The position numbers and the translations under genes were made by a program. DNA of 64,000 bases from Mesobacillus sp. S13 (GTDB taxonomy: Bacteria > Bacillota > Bacilli > Bacillales > Cytobacillaceae): positions 4,607,001 through 4,671,000 of the forward strand of contig NZ_CP084622.1 of the NCBI RefSeq assembly GCF_020422885.1, in the 5' to 3' direction. Position 1 is the stretch's first letter. Each line of letters begins with the position of its first letter. Of the stretch, positions 16,406 through 26,038 are shown one piece after another. Under the pieces are notes generated by a model. That model did not search any database. It was not told where the DNA came from and was given only the letters and a program-made list of their open reading frames with translations.

Positions 16406-16482
16406 TTCTCGCACCGTCCCTTCACTAGTAAACAGTGTGGACAGTTTGATAGATTCTTAAACTAGTAATTTTGAAAAAAAAA

Positions 16483-16509
16483 TTGGACCCCTTTTTGTCA
16501 GGAGTCCAA
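16483..16509 (-). terminator. terminator overlapping the prmC stop codon
   Basis: TTGGAC/GTCCAA stem with further CC/GG pairs and nine Ts on the minus strand. Because prmC ends at 16498, its last codons and stop form one arm of the hairpin. Confidence 0.85.
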
Positions 16510-17364
16510 CTCGGCAAACACCATCCGGTCCTTGCCATTGATATCAAAAACAATCTCTACCTTGGCTTTTGTGAAGGCTTTTTCCAGTAACCCGCGTACT
16601 GCTTCACCCTGGCCGGCACCGATTTCGAAGCCAACGAGCGCTTTTTCTTTTAAAACCAGCGGAAGTTCCTCCATGAACCGGCGATACAAATCCAGACCAT
16701 CTTCTCCGGCAAAAAGCGCCATATGCGGTTCATGCTCGGTGACGATATCGGACATCCATTCCTGGTCCGAAACCGGAATATATGGCGGGTTCGAGATAAC
16801 GACATCCACTTTTTTTCTCTGTAGAATCAGCGGCTGCAGCAGGTCACCATGTAAAAATTCCATGTCCGCACCAAGCTGGCTTGCATTTTTGCTTGCTACC
16901 TCGATCGCGTCTTCCGAAAGGTCAACCGCTGTTACCTTCAATTCCGGTTTTTCCAGCTTCAAGGTAACCGCAATCGCCCCGCTCCCGGTCCCGACGTCGA
17001 CAAGGTCAATCGAATCTCTATCCGGAAAAAGCTTGTCCAGCCGCTGGAGTGTACCATGCACAAGTTCTTCCGTTTCCGGTCTTGGAATTAGCACATGCTC
17101 ATTCACTTGGAAACGGCGGCCGTAAAACTCCTCGCTGCCAATGATATATTGAATCGGCTCGCCAGCGCCATGCCTTTTTACAGCAGCTTGGAATTCGATC
17201 CATACTTCGCCATCCAATTCTTCACGCATGTTCATCAGCATGGTAGTGCGGGACAGCCCCGAATAGTGCCGCAGCAAAAGCTCACCGGCGAACTCCTCGC
17301 GCTTATGTTCTTTTAAAAAAGAAGAAGCCCAATTGAGGGCTTCAAATATTTTCACATTAGTCAT
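16498..17364 (-). CDS. prmC: release factor glutamine methyltransferase
   Basis: Methylates the glutamine of the GGQ motif in release factors. 288 residues from the ATG at 17364: a helical N-terminal substrate domain, then a SAM fold with [11 protein letters not shown] (motif I), the aspartate of VTAVDLS, and the catalytic NPPYIP. The start overlaps the prfA stop by 8 bases, so the two are translationally coupled; a longer upstream frame would lie inside prfA. Its target RF1 is encoded immediately upstream, a standard prfA-prmC pair. Confidence 0.96.
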   Translation of the reverse strand: MTNVKIFEALNWASSFLKEHKREEFAGELLLRHYSGLSRTTMLMNMREELDGEVWIEFQAAVKRHGAGEPIQYIIGSEEFYGRRFQVNEHVLIPRPETEELVHGTLQRLDKLFPDRDSIDLVDVGTGSGAIAVTLKLEKPELKVTAVDLSEDAIEVASKNASQLGADMEFLHGDLLQPLILQRKKVDVVISNPPYIPVSDQEWMSDIVTEHEPHMALFAGEDGLDLYRRFMEELPLVLKEKALVGFEIGAGQGEAVRGLLEKAFTKAKVEIVFDINGKDRMVFAELDS

Positions 17365-18430
17365 TGTTCGCACTCTCAAGTCTTTGGGACTGGTCTTCCA
17401 TGATAAGCGCTTCGATGATTTCATCCATCTTGCCCTGAAGGATCTGGTCGAGCTTCTGGATTGTCAGTCCGATGCGGTGGTCAGTCACACGGTTTTGCGG
17501 GAAGTTGTACGTACGAATACGCTCGGAGCGGTCCCCTGTACCTACAGCAGATTTACGGACTTGGTCATACTCTGCTTGTGCTTCCTGCTGGAACTTGTCA
17601 TAGACGCGGGCACGAAGTACCTTCATCGCCTTATCTTTGTTTTTATGCTGTGATTTTTCATCCTGGCACGATACGACGATTCCAGTCGGGATGTGTGTCA
17701 GACGTACTGCTGACATTGTCGTGTTAACAGACTGTCCGCCGGCACCGCTGGATGCAAACGCATCAAAGCGAATGTCTTTATCATGCAGCTCGATTTCTAC
17801 TTCCTCAGCTTCTGGAAGACATGCAACAGTAGCTGTTGAAGTATGGATGCGGCCGCCTGACTCTGTTTCCGGAACACGCTGTACACGGTGCGCGCCATTT
17901 TCGAACTTCATTTTGGAATAAGCACCATTACCATTGATCATGAAGATGATTTCCTTGAAGCCGCCTACACCAGTCGTACTGGCATCGATGACTTCCGTTT
18001 TCCAGCCCTGGGATTCCGCATAACGGCTGTACATGCGGTAAAGGTCACCGGCAAATAGGGCAGCTTCATCGCCGCCTGCAGCGCCGCGGATTTCCATGAT
18101 AACGTTCTTGTCATCATTAGGGTCTTTAGGGATAAGAAGAATCTTGATGCGATCTTCAAGCTCCCCAATACGAGGTTCAAGCTCAGAGATTTCTTCCTTA
18201 ACCATTTCGCGCATCTCTGCATCGAGCTTATCCTCGAGCATCGCTTTCGCATCTGTCAACTGCTCTTTAACTTCCTTATATTCACGATAAGCCATGACCG
18301 TTTCCTGGATGTCCGACTGCTCCTTAGAATACTCGCGGAGCTTCTTGGAGTCATTGACAACTTCCGGGTCACTCAATAGCTCATTCAATCTTTCATAACG
18401 ATCCTCAACTGCTTGAAGACGATCAAACAC
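17357..18430 (-). CDS. prfA: peptide chain release factor 1
   Basis: Recognises UAA and UAG and triggers peptide release. The 357-residue protein carries the GGQ loop in [20 protein letters not shown], the PxT stop-codon reader in RVPETESGG, and the C-terminal [23 protein letters not shown]. The start is placed at a GTG (18430) rather than the ATG at 18436, because GAGGTG is 7 bases before the GTG and nearly touches the ATG, and MFDRL aligns with the B. subtilis MLDRL. A strong promoter lies at 18534-18562. It leads the prfA-prmC unit. Confidence 0.97.
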   Translation of the reverse strand: MFDRLQAVEDRYERLNELLSDPEVVNDSKKLREYSKEQSDIQETVMAYREYKEVKEQLTDAKAMLEDKLDAEMREMVKEEISELEPRIGELEDRIKILLIPKDPNDDKNVIMEIRGAAGGDEAALFAGDLYRMYSRYAESQGWKTEVIDASTTGVGGFKEIIFMINGNGAYSKMKFENGAHRVQRVPETESGGRIHTSTATVACLPEAEEVEIELHDKDIRFDAFASSGAGGQSVNTTMSAVRLTHIPTGIVVSCQDEKSQHKNKDKAMKVLRARVYDKFQQEAQAEYDQVRKSAVGTGDRSERIRTYNFPQNRVTDHRIGLTIQKLDQILQGKMDEIIEALIMEDQSQRLESANND

Positions 18431-18533
18431 GGACATTCACCTCTATTTTAATTGCCTTGAAAATTGGATTAAATTTATTCTTGCCTGTTTATTTCCGCAA
18501 CAGGTCAGATCATTCACATAGCATAACATTCTA

Positions 18534-18562
18534 ATTATAGTATAGCTGACCCCCTCAGTCAA
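18534..18562 (-). promoter_or_regulatory. sigma-A promoter of prfA-prmC
   Basis: Minus-strand TTGACT (18557-18562), 17-base spacer, perfect TATAAT (18534-18539). Leader of about 97 bases before prfA. Confidence 0.8.
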
Positions 18563-18576
18563 AGCCATTGTGACTG

Positions 18577-18625
18577 GAAAAGCGTAAGCGCCTCAGTCAG
18601 CCCCAAGAATAAATGCGTAAGCGCC
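18577..18625. repeat. short remnant of family R2 repeat
   Basis: GAAAAGCGTAAGCGCCTCAGTCAGCCCC plus a second GCGTAAGCGCC resemble the left end of the R2 copies at 6465 and 20057 (first motif given at 18577-18604). It is adjacent to the terminator at 18634. Confidence 0.5.
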
Positions 18626-18633
18626 AAAAAAAA

Positions 18634-18660
18634 CAGCATGCCCTTTTTACGAGCATGCTG
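18634..18660 (-). terminator. terminator after the sporulation lipoprotein gene
   Basis: CAGCATGC/GCATGCTG stem and eight Ts on the minus strand, 16 bases past the stop. Confidence 0.92.
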
Positions 18661-18675
18661 CTGCAGTGCGAAATT

Positions 18676-19125
18676 CTATTGAATATCTACATTAATGTCA
18701 TAGCGCGGTAATGCTCTCGTCAACTTTTGCTGCAGTGTCTTTTGGGCATTTTCACGGTCTTTCCTGGTCACGCGTCCTTCAAGCTGTGCGGTTACGTTCA
18801 TTTCACCGCCGTTGATCCAGATGGAGCCTGGCTCGTATCCAGCGTCAGAAATGACATCCTTCGCTTTTTGGACATCCTGGGAATAACTATGGTGGTTCTC
18901 GTTATCCGTGTTCAGCAAATTCGGGTTCTGGTCGGTCATCGTCATGCCATTATCCCGATCCTTGGTGAAATTCGGGCCATCTCCCTCACGGACACCGTCA
19001 TCATCTCTGTTCAGGCCAACGCCAGCCTGGTCTTCATTTTTGTCATAGACTGATTCTGTATTATCCTGGCCACATCCTGAAACCATAACCACTGCAAACA
19101 CAATCAACATGAGTAATTTTTTCAA
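18676..19125 (-). CDS. YhcN/YlaJ-family sporulation lipoprotein
   Basis: A 149-residue lipoprotein. The signal KKLLMLIVFAVVMVSGCGQ ends in a lipobox with Cys at about 18. The middle is Asp/Asn-rich and disordered; the C-terminal 70 residues (QDVQKAKDVISDAGYEPGSI, then WINGGEMNVTAQLEG) match the YhcN/YlaJ family of spore-associated lipoproteins. A TTG start at 19125 is chosen because GGGAGGTG lies 7 bases before it; the longer frame upstream has no RBS and would bury the lipobox. It is a single gene between tdk and prfA. Membrane location is clear; the sporulation role is from the family. Confidence 0.8.
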   Translation of the reverse strand: MKKLLMLIVFAVVMVSGCGQDNTESVYDKNEDQAGVGLNRDDDGVREGDGPNFTKDRDNGMTMTDQNPNLLNTDNENHHSYSQDVQKAKDVISDAGYEPGSIWINGGEMNVTAQLEGRVTRKDRENAQKTLQQKLTRALPRYDINVDIQ

Positions 19126-19241
19126 ATTATGGCACCTCCCGTCGTTATCTTGCCCTCTGGAGGTACCAACCATGCCCAAAATTAGCTCCTTTTTAGCAAA
19201 ATCAGCTACTAGAAAAATTATCTTCTTACTTAGCGGCTATT

Positions 19242-19332
19242 ATTGCACGGTACAGAGCCATAATTGCACGCTCAAAACCATTAATTGCACGCTCAATTGT
19301 TATTTTTGCACCGATAAGTGACGTAATTGCAC
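19242..19332. repeat. phased array of GTGCAATTA (inverted), five copies at exactly 21 bp
   Basis: The complement core (T)AATTGCAC is in register at 19242, 19263, 19284, 19305 and 19326 (start of ATTGCAC); the fourth is TTTGCAC. Same motif and pitch as at 4057-4170, on the opposite strand. It lies in the gap between the lipoprotein gene and the tdk terminator. Confidence 0.9.
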
Positions 19333-19372
19333 ATTCAGCCAATATAAGGGAATTTTGACCCTTACATAAAAA

Positions 19373-19397
19373 AATCCCCCCCGCTGCCGGGAGGATT
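19373..19397 (-). terminator. terminator after tdk
   Basis: AATCCTCCCGG/CGGGGGGATT hairpin 8 bases past the tdk stop, followed by seven Ts on the minus strand. Confidence 0.88.
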
Positions 19398-19404
19398 AAA
19401 CATA

Positions 19405-20025
19405 CTATGTCAAGCTTTCCGTCGTTTTTTCGAGTTTCAGCTCGTTTGGTGATTTAGGTACTTCATGATGATGTCTGCATCGCGGTTCGTATGATTCGGA
19501 TGCGCCAACGAGAATGATTGGGTCATCATAAGAGGCTGGTTTGCCGTTGATCAAGCGCTGTGTACGGCTTGATGGCGATCCGCAGACTGCACATACAGCT
19601 TGAAGCTTGGTCACATTTTCAGCAACAGCCATCAACGCAGGCATCAGCCCGAAAGGCTCGCCGCGAAAATCCTGGTCAAGGCCGGCAACGATGACGCGGT
19701 AGCCGCTGTCTGCCAGGTGCTGGACAACCGGAAGGATTTCATTGTCAAAAAATTGCACTTCATCAATCGCAATGACATCGATATCAGGGTTGATATGCTT
19801 GAAAATATCAGTAGAGTTGGCAATAGGCTTTGCAGTAACTGCAGTTCCGTTGTGTGATACAACCGATTCTTCGCTGTAGCGGTTATCAATCGCAGGCTTG
19901 AATACAGCAATCTTTTGCTTGGCGAATTGAGTTCTGCGCACGCGGCGGATTAGTTCCTCGGATTTCCCCGAGAACATGCTGCCGCAAATCAATTCGATCC
20001 AACCGCTTTGTTTCATAACGTACAT
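19405..20025 (-). CDS. tdk: thymidine kinase
   Basis: Phosphorylates thymidine to dTMP with ATP. The 206-residue protein has the Walker [19 protein letters not shown], the DEVQFFD segment with the catalytic Glu, the lasso region [13 protein letters not shown] and zinc cysteines in CAVCG and the C-terminal CRHHH. The ATG at 20025 has AAGGAGAGG before it. The open frame continues 35 codons upstream, but that part is largely the R2 repeat at 20057 and is not coding. It lies between rpmE and prfA as in B. subtilis. Confidence 0.96.
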   Translation of the reverse strand: MYVMKQSGWIELICGSMFSGKSEELIRRVRRTQFAKQKIAVFKPAIDNRYSEESVVSHNGTAVTAKPIANSTDIFKHINPDIDVIAIDEVQFFDNEILPVVQHLADSGYRVIVAGLDQDFRGEPFGLMPALMAVAENVTKLQAVCAVCGSPSSRTQRLINGKPASYDDPIILVGASESYEPRCRHHHEVPKSPNELKLEKTTESLT

Positions 20026-20056
20026 GGTCGGCCTCTCCTTCCTCGATGGAAAATTT

Positions 20057-20176
20057 AAAAGCGTAAGCGCCTTGGGCAGATCCCGACAAGCGCTGGAGGG
20101 CCGAACGGTGAAGTCGTTCTGTGACTTCATCGAGCGGACCGAAGCGACTCGAGGGTCTAGGCGCTGGAGCTAGACA
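20057..20176. repeat. family R2 intergenic repeat, compact copy
   Basis: A 120-base element upstream of tdk sharing most of its length with 6465-6623. The ends AAAAGCGTAAGCGCC and GGCGCTGGAGCTAGAC, and internal GAAGTCGTTCTGTGACTTC dyad, suggest a folded structure. The rest of the 400-base tdk-rpmE gap is AT-rich with no further gene. Confidence 0.75.
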
Positions 20177-20381
20177 ATTCTCATATTTAAAAACTAAAAG
20201 CTGCTTTCGTAGAATTACGGCTTTTTCATGCCATAAAGGTACGAAAAAAGCCTGATTAAAAGTTCGACACTTTTTTCAGCTTTTTCCATTATAACAAAAA
20301 TCAGTGCTGAATCTAGACACATTAATAAAGTTCACAAAAATAAATTTATGTACCCGATTTCTTCAAAAAAAGCAAAATAAA

Positions 20382-20414
20382 AAACAGGCAAGTCGCAAAG
20401 CTTCTTGCCTGTTT
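20382..20414 (-). terminator. terminator after rpmE
   Basis: AAACAGGCAAG/CTTGCCTGTTT perfect 11-bp stem followed by TTTTATTTTGC on the minus strand. Confidence 0.92.
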
Positions 20415-20431
20415 GGTTTCTTATATTACTA

Positions 20432-20641
20432 TTACTGGTTGTTTTTAAGACCGTATTTCTTGTTGAAGCGGTCAACACGTCCGCCAGCTTCAGCAAACTT
20501 CTGACGTCCAGTATAGAATGGGTGGCACTCAGAGCAAGTTTCAACGCGAATCTCGTTCTTTACAGAACCAGTTTCGAATTCGTTACCGCATGCGCAAGTC
20601 ACCTTAACTGTTTTGTAGTTTGGATGAATTCCTGATTTCAT
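20432..20641 (-). CDS. rpmE: 50S ribosomal protein L31 (zinc-binding type)
   Basis: The 69-residue L31 starts [19 protein letters not shown] and keeps all four zinc cysteines (CAC, later CSEC), so it is the C+ form that is replaced by a non-zinc paralogue under zinc starvation in B. subtilis. The start is the second ATG at 20641, with AAGGAG 9 bases before it; the RBS touches the first ATG. It has its own strong promoter and terminator between tdk and rho. Confidence 0.97.
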   Translation of the reverse strand: MKSGIHPNYKTVKVTCACGNEFETGSVKNEIRVETCSECHPFYTGRQKFAEAGGRVDRFNKKYGLKNNQ

Positions 20642-20691
20642 TCTTTTCATCTCCTTCCGCCCTGAATCATATCCGAAACAGAGTTATAATC

Positions 20692-20757
20692 AACGGTTAG
20701 ACCGTTATTGGAAAAACACACTGACCTCATTATAACAAGTCCACCTATATATTTCAA
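20692..20757 (-). promoter_or_regulatory. rpmE promoter and leader hairpin
   Basis: Minus-strand TTGAAA (20752-20757), 17-base spacer, TATAAT (20729-20734). In the leader, AACGGT/ACCGTT (20692-20706) forms a short hairpin about 50 bases before the start codon. Whether L31 binds it is unknown. Confidence 0.72.
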
Positions 20758-20784
20758 GTCAGTTTTTACGTCCAGAATTTGGAA

Positions 20785-22056
20785 TTACGAACGCTTGTTA
20801 TTTCCCTTCATTTCTTCACCAAGGACAGCGAAGAAATCTTCGTTCGACTTGGATAATCTCAGTTTACGCAGGAATTTTTCCGCGAAATCCGGTGAATCCG
20901 ACATTGATTTGCGGATAGCCCAAAGCTTGTCCAGGTGATCCTTAGGAATAAGAAGCTCTTCTTTACGCGTTCCGGATCTGCGGATGTCGATTGCCGGGAA
21001 GATCCTTCTTTCAGCAAGTGAACGATCAAGGTGAAGTTCCATATTACCTGTTCCCTTGAACTCTTCATAAATAACATCATCCATGCGGGAGCCTGTATCA
21101 ACAAGCGCTGTTGCAAGGATCGTCAAGCTGCCGCCTTCCTCGATATTACGGGCAGCACCGAAAAAGCGCTTCGGACGGTGGAATGCCGCAGGGTCAATAC
21201 CACCGGATAATGTACGTCCGCTTGGCGGGATGACAAGGTTATAGGCACGAGCAAGACGAGTGATGCTGTCCATCAGGATGATGACATCACGCTTGTGTTC
21301 AACAAGGCGCATAGCACGCTCAAGCACAAGTTCAGCGACCTTGATATGGTTTTCAGGCACTTCGTCAAAAGTGGAGCTGACCACATCTCCAGCAACGGAA
21401 CGCTCGATATCAGTTACCTCTTCCGGACGCTCATCGATCAACAACACGATCAGTTCTGCTTCCGGATGGTTTGTCGTAATGCTGTTGGCGATTTCTTTTA
21501 ACAGCATCGTTTTACCAGCCTTTGGAGGAGCAACGATCAAGCCACGCTGGCCAAATCCGACCGGTGCGATGACATCCATGATCCTGGTCGAAACTTTGTT
21601 GTGCGTCGTTTCCAGTTTCATCTGGCGATCAGGATACAGCGGCGTCAAACCAGGGAAGTGAACCCTTTCCTTTGCCGATTCAGGGTCATCACCATTGACT
21701 GCCTCCACCTGAAGCAAGCCGAAATATCGTTCATTCTCTTTAGGAGGACGGACCTTACCCGATACTTTATCCCCGTTCCTTAAATCAAAACGGCGGATCT
21801 GTGATGCCGAGATATAAATGTCCTCAGAGCTTGGCGAGTAGTTGATCGGGCGCAGGAATCCAAACCCTTCAGATTGGATGATCTCCAGGACACCTTCCAT
21901 GAAAAAGTAGCCCTGCTGCTCTGCACGCGCTTTTAAAATAGCAAAAATAAGTTCTTTTTTCGTTAATTTGCTGTAGTAAGAGACTTTATACTCCTTTGCG
22001 AGTTCATAAAGCTCTTTCAATTTCATATTTTCTAAGCTTGAAATATTTACTTCCAT
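20785..22056 (-). CDS. rho: transcription termination factor Rho
   Basis: Hexameric RNA-dependent ATPase. 423 residues: N-terminal SAP-like helices ([14 protein letters not shown]), cold-shock-type RNA-binding domain with EGFGFLRP and [19 protein letters not shown], Walker [14 protein letters not shown], Walker [19 protein letters not shown]-loop [14 protein letters not shown] and R-loop KGTGNMEL. The protein is very close to B. subtilis Rho. It lies between glpX and rpmE, the conserved order. The 278-base gap to glpX contains a CCCTTT/AAAGGG hairpin (22263-22300) without a clear T run. Confidence 0.98.
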   Translation of the reverse strand: MEVNISSLENMKLKELYELAKEYKVSYYSKLTKKELIFAILKARAEQQGYFFMEGVLEIIQSEGFGFLRPINYSPSSEDIYISASQIRRFDLRNGDKVSGKVRPPKENERYFGLLQVEAVNGDDPESAKERVHFPGLTPLYPDRQMKLETTHNKVSTRIMDVIAPVGFGQRGLIVAPPKAGKTMLLKEIANSITTNHPEAELIVLLIDERPEEVTDIERSVAGDVVSSTFDEVPENHIKVAELVLERAMRLVEHKRDVIILMDSITRLARAYNLVIPPSGRTLSGGIDPAAFHRPKRFFGAARNIEEGGSLTILATALVDTGSRMDDVIYEEFKGTGNMELHLDRSLAERRIFPAIDIRRSGTRKEELLIPKDHLDKLWAIRKSMSDSPDFAEKFLRKLRLSKSNEDFFAVLGEEMKGNNKRS

Positions 22057-22334
22057 AATGTCACCACGCCTTAAAATATTTCGATTTCCCCCATAAAAAA
22101 TGTATTAAGAATATCAGCGTATGGATGGAAAAAGAAGAAATGAGTTCCTTTGAAGGTTGTAAGAAGGAATTAATGAAGGTATACAACTGGTTTGTTTTTC
22201 TAGTATTAAAACAATTTTCATTTTACCCTTAAACAGGAAAAATAATCAATCTTTTTATTTATCAGTTCCCTTTACCTACATAGTGCGGCAAAGGGAGCTG
22301 ATTTGTAAGGGTTTTCGGTTCATTAAAAAAAATA

Positions 22335-23297
22335 TTATTTCATTACCAGGTGAGGCTTTTTCTTCAGGCTGTGTTGTCCCTCAATAAAGCGGACTGTTCC
22401 TGATTTTGCACGCATTACGACGGAGTGGGTCGATCCGTAAGAGCCTTTGAACTGGACTCCTTTTAGAAGCTCACCATCGGTTACGCCAGTTGCTGCGAAA
22501 ATGGCATCTTCTCCGCGGACGAAATCTTCCATAAGAAGGACTTTGCTTACATCTATGCCCATTTTTTTACAGCGCTCGAGCTCTGCATCATTTTGCGGAA
22601 GCAGTTTACCCTGGATTTCACCGCCTAGGCTTTTCAGCGCTACCGCAGCAATGACACCCTCCGGTGCTCCGCCAGAACCAAACAGGATATCCACGCCTGT
22701 AAAATCAAACGCGGTGTTGATGGCGCCTGCTACATCGCCGTCATTGATTAATTTGATCCTTGCTCCAGCATCACGAAGCTGGGCAATGATATGTTCATGG
22801 CGAGGGCGGTTTAAAACCGTCGCTACAACATCCTCAATATCCTTGTTCTTCGCTTTCGCCACTGCCTTCAGGTTATCAAGAACGGAAGCATTGATATCCA
22901 CCATTCCTACCGCTTCAGGACCTACCGCCAGTTTATCCATGTACATGTCTGGTGCATGAAGCAGGTTGCCGTTATCTGCTACCGCGAGAACAGCTAGGGC
23001 ATTCCAGCCGCCGGACGCTACAATATTTGTTCCTTCCAAAGGATCGACTGCGACATCCAAACGCGGGCCATAGCCTGTACCAAGCTTTTCACCGATATAT
23101 AGCATCGGCGCTTCGTCCATTTCCCCTTCACCGATCACGACTGTACCTTTCATCGGGATGGTGTCAAACACATCTCTCATCGCTGACGTTGCAGCATCGT
23201 CAGCTTCGTCTTTTTTACCGCGTCCCATCCAGCGGGCTGAAGCAAGCGCCGCTGCCTCTGTCACGCGGACAAGCTCCATCGTTAAGCTACGTTCCAT
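22335..23297 (-). CDS. glpX: fructose-1,6-bisphosphatase class II
   Basis: Gluconeogenic removal of phosphate from fructose-1,6-P2 (also active on sedoheptulose-1,7-P2 in some species). The 320-residue protein shows [18 protein letters not shown], the metal site VDPLEGTN and the GSGGAPEGV loop of the GlpX family. RBS AGGGG is 8 bases before the ATG. It corresponds to B. subtilis ywjI, next to murA and rho. Confidence 0.96.
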   Translation of the reverse strand: MERSLTMELVRVTEAAALASARWMGRGKKDEADDAATSAMRDVFDTIPMKGTVVIGEGEMDEAPMLYIGEKLGTGYGPRLDVAVDPLEGTNIVASGGWNALAVLAVADNGNLLHAPDMYMDKLAVGPEAVGMVDINASVLDNLKAVAKAKNKDIEDVVATVLNRPRHEHIIAQLRDAGARIKLINDGDVAGAINTAFDFTGVDILFGSGGAPEGVIAAVALKSLGGEIQGKLLPQNDAELERCKKMGIDVSKVLLMEDFVRGEDAIFAATGVTDGELLKGVQFKGSYGSTHSVVMRAKSGTVRFIEGQHSLKKKPHLVMK

Positions 23298-23380
23298 ATG
23301 ATCATCCCCTAATCATGAAAGGCGCTAATGCCCATCTACAAAAGGTATACCTCTTTAAATTCCTTCGTATTCAGTCCTAG

Positions 23381-23411
23381 CATAATCAGCATCTCCTCAA
23401 TGCCGATTATG
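23381..23411 (-). other. strong hairpin in the murA-glpX gap
   Basis: CATAATCAGCAT pairs with ATGCCGATTATG (12 bp, one mismatch) around a 7-base loop. A second hairpin, AGCCGC/GCGGCT, is near 23455-23472. Neither has a good T run, so they are not ordinary terminators; they may be part of the glpX leader or a processing site. Confidence 0.5.
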
Positions 23412-23552
23412 TCTATGAAACTGCTTAGAAGAGAAACTTTTATGTAGCCGCAGTTTGGCGGCTGCATAATCAAATAGGTTATACTACTTTACGGTTTAGA
23501 TAAGCATTAGCACCACTATTTGTATTGTACAACTTCCATTGTACTATACTTT

Positions 23553-24839
23553 TTATGATTTTTTTACTTCTTCTTGCTCTTCAGATGTCATATCTTCACG
23601 CCAAATCGTAGCACCAAGCCCATTAAGCTTTTCAACAATGTGGCTGTAGCCGCGATCGATATGGTCTACACCGGTGATTTCGGTGACGCCTTCTGCCATA
23701 AGTCCGGCAATGACAAGCGCCGCTCCGGCTCGGAGGTCACTCGCCTTTACCTTAGCTCCCTGCAACTTCACAGGTCCGCTAATGATCGCCGATCTGCCTT
23801 CGACTTTGATATTGGCATTCATTCTTCTCAGTTCGTCAATATGTTTGAAACGTGCCCCGTAAATCGTATCTGTTACAACACTGGAACCTTCCGCTCTGGT
23901 TAAAAGCGCTGTGAATGGCTGCTGCAGATCCGTCGGGAAGCCTGGGTAAACCAGGGTTTTGATATCGACTGCTTTATACAGTTCAGACGGCGCAACATAT
24001 ATTTGCTCGTCACTGGCTTCAATTTTAGCGCCCATTTCCTTCAGCTTGGCCACAAGTGACTCAATATGCTGAGGAATGACATTATCAATCGTCACACCAT
24101 CACCAATAGCAGCGCCGAGGATCAGGTAGGTACCAGCTTCAATGCGGTCAGGAATGATCGTATGGCGGCAACCATGAAGCTCGTCTACACCATCAATCCG
24201 GATGACATCCGTTCCTGCGCCTTTGATTTTCGCTCCCATATTGGTAAGCAAAGTAGCAACATCAATGATTTCCGGCTCTTTTGCCGCATTTTCAATGATG
24301 GTACGCCCTTTTGCACGGACAGCAGCAAGCATGATGTTGATTGTTGCCCCAACGCTGACGACGTCAAGATAAATCCTCGCACCGCGAAGCTCGTCGGCAC
24401 GAAGGTAAATCGCGCCCTGCTCATTTGTCACACTCGCACCAAGAGCTTCGAATCCTTTTATATGCTGGTCAATCGGCCTTGGACCCAAATGGCAGCCGCC
24501 CGGCAGACCAATGACAGCCTTTTTGAAACGGCCCAGCATAGCTCCCATTAGATAGTATGAAGCTCGCAGCTTTTTCACTTTTCCATTCGGCAAAGGCATG
24601 GAAATCATGGAAGACGGATCTACCGTCATTTCATTGTTCGAGAATTCAACAGAACCGCCGATCTCCTCCATTAAGTCCTTGAGCATATGAACGTCGGAAA
24701 TATCCGGCAAACCTTCAATGGTCACAGGCGATTCAGCCAGAATCGTTGCTGGGATCAAGGCCACTGCGCTGTTTTTCGCGCCGCTGACCCGTACAGTCCC
24801 TTTTAAAGGATAGCCGCCTGCAATCTTAAGCTTTTCCAT
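23553..24839 (-). CDS. murAB: UDP-N-acetylglucosamine 1-carboxyvinyltransferase (MurZ/MurAB paralogue)
   Basis: First committed step of peptidoglycan synthesis, adding enolpyruvate to UDP-GlcNAc; target of fosfomycin. 428 residues starting [24 protein letters not shown] (to about residue 24), with catalytic Cys116 in [13 protein letters not shown]. The ATG at 24839 follows GAAGGGAG. In B. subtilis the gene between glpX and tal is the second, non-essential paralogue murAB (murZ), so this is probably the same; the primary murA would be near the atp operon outside the window. The 450-base upstream gap holds the R1 element and the tal end. Confidence 0.95.
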   Translation of the reverse strand: MEKLKIAGGYPLKGTVRVSGAKNSAVALIPATILAESPVTIEGLPDISDVHMLKDLMEEIGGSVEFSNNEMTVDPSSMISMPLPNGKVKKLRASYYLMGAMLGRFKKAVIGLPGGCHLGPRPIDQHIKGFEALGASVTNEQGAIYLRADELRGARIYLDVVSVGATINIMLAAVRAKGRTIIENAAKEPEIIDVATLLTNMGAKIKGAGTDVIRIDGVDELHGCRHTIIPDRIEAGTYLILGAAIGDGVTIDNVIPQHIESLVAKLKEMGAKIEASDEQIYVAPSELYKAVDIKTLVYPGFPTDLQQPFTALLTRAEGSSVVTDTIYGARFKHIDELRRMNANIKVEGRSAIISGPVKLQGAKVKASDLRAGAALVIAGLMAEGVTEITGVDHIDRGYSHIVEKLNGLGATIWREDMTSEEQEEVKKS

Positions 24840-25071
24840 TTTTGACTCCCTTCTAAGCCGTGATGTATTAAGGTCAAGCTGGAGATGCAAACTTTTACAG
24901 CTAAGACCAGTATAGGCTCTACTTAGATTTGATTACCGAAATCAACAAGGTATATTTTTCCATTAAAAACACGCAGATTCCGGGAGTTTTCTATTTCTTT
25001 AGTTTACACGATATTCCCAAATTCATGTAATAAAATGCAAAAAAGTTTAAATTGGGTAAAACTTCCTAATT

Positions 25072-25106
25072 AGAGTTGATTTTTTTCAGTAAAAAACCAA
25101 CTCTTT
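25072..25106 (-). terminator. probable terminator after tal
   Basis: AGAGTTG and CAACTCT flank complementary T and A runs; on the minus strand the stem is GAGTTGGTTTTTT/AAAAAAATCAACTC. It lies 185 bases past tal, beyond the R1 element, so it is far for a normal terminator. Confidence 0.4.
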
Positions 25107-25110
25107 GAAC

Positions 25111-25250
25111 CTGGCTGTTGATTTCCGTTCCGGGCACTCGCTTTCCGCGGGGCGTGCGGTGAGCCTCCTCAGCGCTAAAGCGCTTGCGGGGTCTCACCTG
25201 ACCCGCTGATCCCGGAGGAGTCGAGTACCCTCCACTACAATCAACAGGTG
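25111..25250. repeat. family R1 MITE-like element, copy A
   Basis: About 140 bases bounded by GCTGTTGATT and AATCAACAGG inverted ends, with GCTTTCCGCGG near one end, GCGGGGTCTC in the middle and (C/G)AGGAGTC near the other. Copy B is at 27169-27308 and a decayed copy at 31607-31739. There is no reading frame inside. Similar sequences are common in Bacillus genomes from memory. Confidence 0.8.
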
Positions 25251-25291
25251 CTTATAATTTCTCTTCCTTCATCACACAGTTTTTAAAAAAA

Positions 25292-25939
25292 TTACTGTCC
25301 TCGTGATTCCCAGTCTTTCAAAAATGCTTCGATGCCTTTGTCTGTTAGCGGGTGGCTGAACATTTGCTGGATGACTTTGTATGGCACGGTTGCGATGTGT
25401 GCTCCTCTTAGTGCTGCGTCTGTTACGTGTTGTGGATGACGGATGGACGCTGCGATGATTTCTGTGTCGATTCCGTGGATGGTGAAGATGTCCGCAATCG
25501 TTGAAATCAGGTCTAGTCCGTTATGGCCGATGTCATCCAGGCGGCCAAGGAATGGTGATACGTATGTAGCTCCCGCTCTTGCTGCAAGCAATGCCTGGTT
25601 GGCGCTGAAGACCAATGTTACATTTGTTTTGATTCCCTCTTTTGAGAATACAGAAACAGCTTTCAAACCTTCTGGTGTCATCGGAACTTTGATGGTGATG
25701 TTAGGAGCGATTGCTGCAAGTTCTTTCCCCTCTTTGATCATGCCTTCTGCATCCAGTGCGATGACTTCTGCACTAACAGAACCAGGGACTAACTCGGTGA
25801 TTTCCTTCAGACGGTCCTCAAATTTCACATTCTTTTCTTTTGCCACGAGTGAAGGGTTGGTTGTAACCCCTGATAAAATTCCCAGTGTATAGGCCTCGCG
25901 GATTTCTTCCATATTCGCAGTATCGATAAAAAACTTCAT
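25292..25939 (-). CDS. tal: transaldolase (FSA-like, YwjH)
   Basis: 215-residue class I aldolase-fold enzyme of the non-oxidative pentose phosphate pathway. It starts [16 protein letters not shown] and contains GVTTNPSLV, the Schiff-base lysine in [15 protein letters not shown], and [12 protein letters not shown]. The short form belongs to the transaldolase/fructose-6-P aldolase group. ATG at 25939 has GGAGG 9 bases before it; the longer frame lacks an RBS. A terminator separates it from fba, so it may have its own promoter in the narrow gap or depend on read-through. Confidence 0.95.
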   Translation of the reverse strand: MKFFIDTANMEEIREAYTLGILSGVTTNPSLVAKEKNVKFEDRLKEITELVPGSVSAEVIALDAEGMIKEGKELAAIAPNITIKVPMTPEGLKAVSVFSKEGIKTNVTLVFSANQALLAARAGATYVSPFLGRLDDIGHNGLDLISTIADIFTIHGIDTEIIAASIRHPQHVTDAALRGAHIATVPYKVIQQMFSHPLTDKGIEAFLKDWESRGQ

Positions 25940-25990
25940 TTGTAAACGCCTCCAGTCGACAAAATTTTCAATCATATATAAATGGACAAA

Positions 25991-26013
25991 AACCGCCTTA
26001 TTGTAAGGCGGTT
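25991..26013 (-). terminator. terminator after fba
   Basis: AACCGCCTTA/TAAGGCGGTT with a 3-base loop and TTTTTGT after it, 25 bases past the fba stop. Confidence 0.88.
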
Positions 26014-26038
26014 TAATTATAACAAATTTCTATTGCTT

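Noticed and set aside
16415..16475. Sigma-F promoter before spoIIR
   Set aside because: GTTTA is present but no GG-containing -10 at 15 bases; an ACTAGT inverted repeat is there without a clear meaning.
20026..20130. 35-residue N-terminal extension of thymidine kinase
   Set aside because: It is encoded mostly by the R2 repeat and lacks an RBS; the conserved start is the ATG at 20025.
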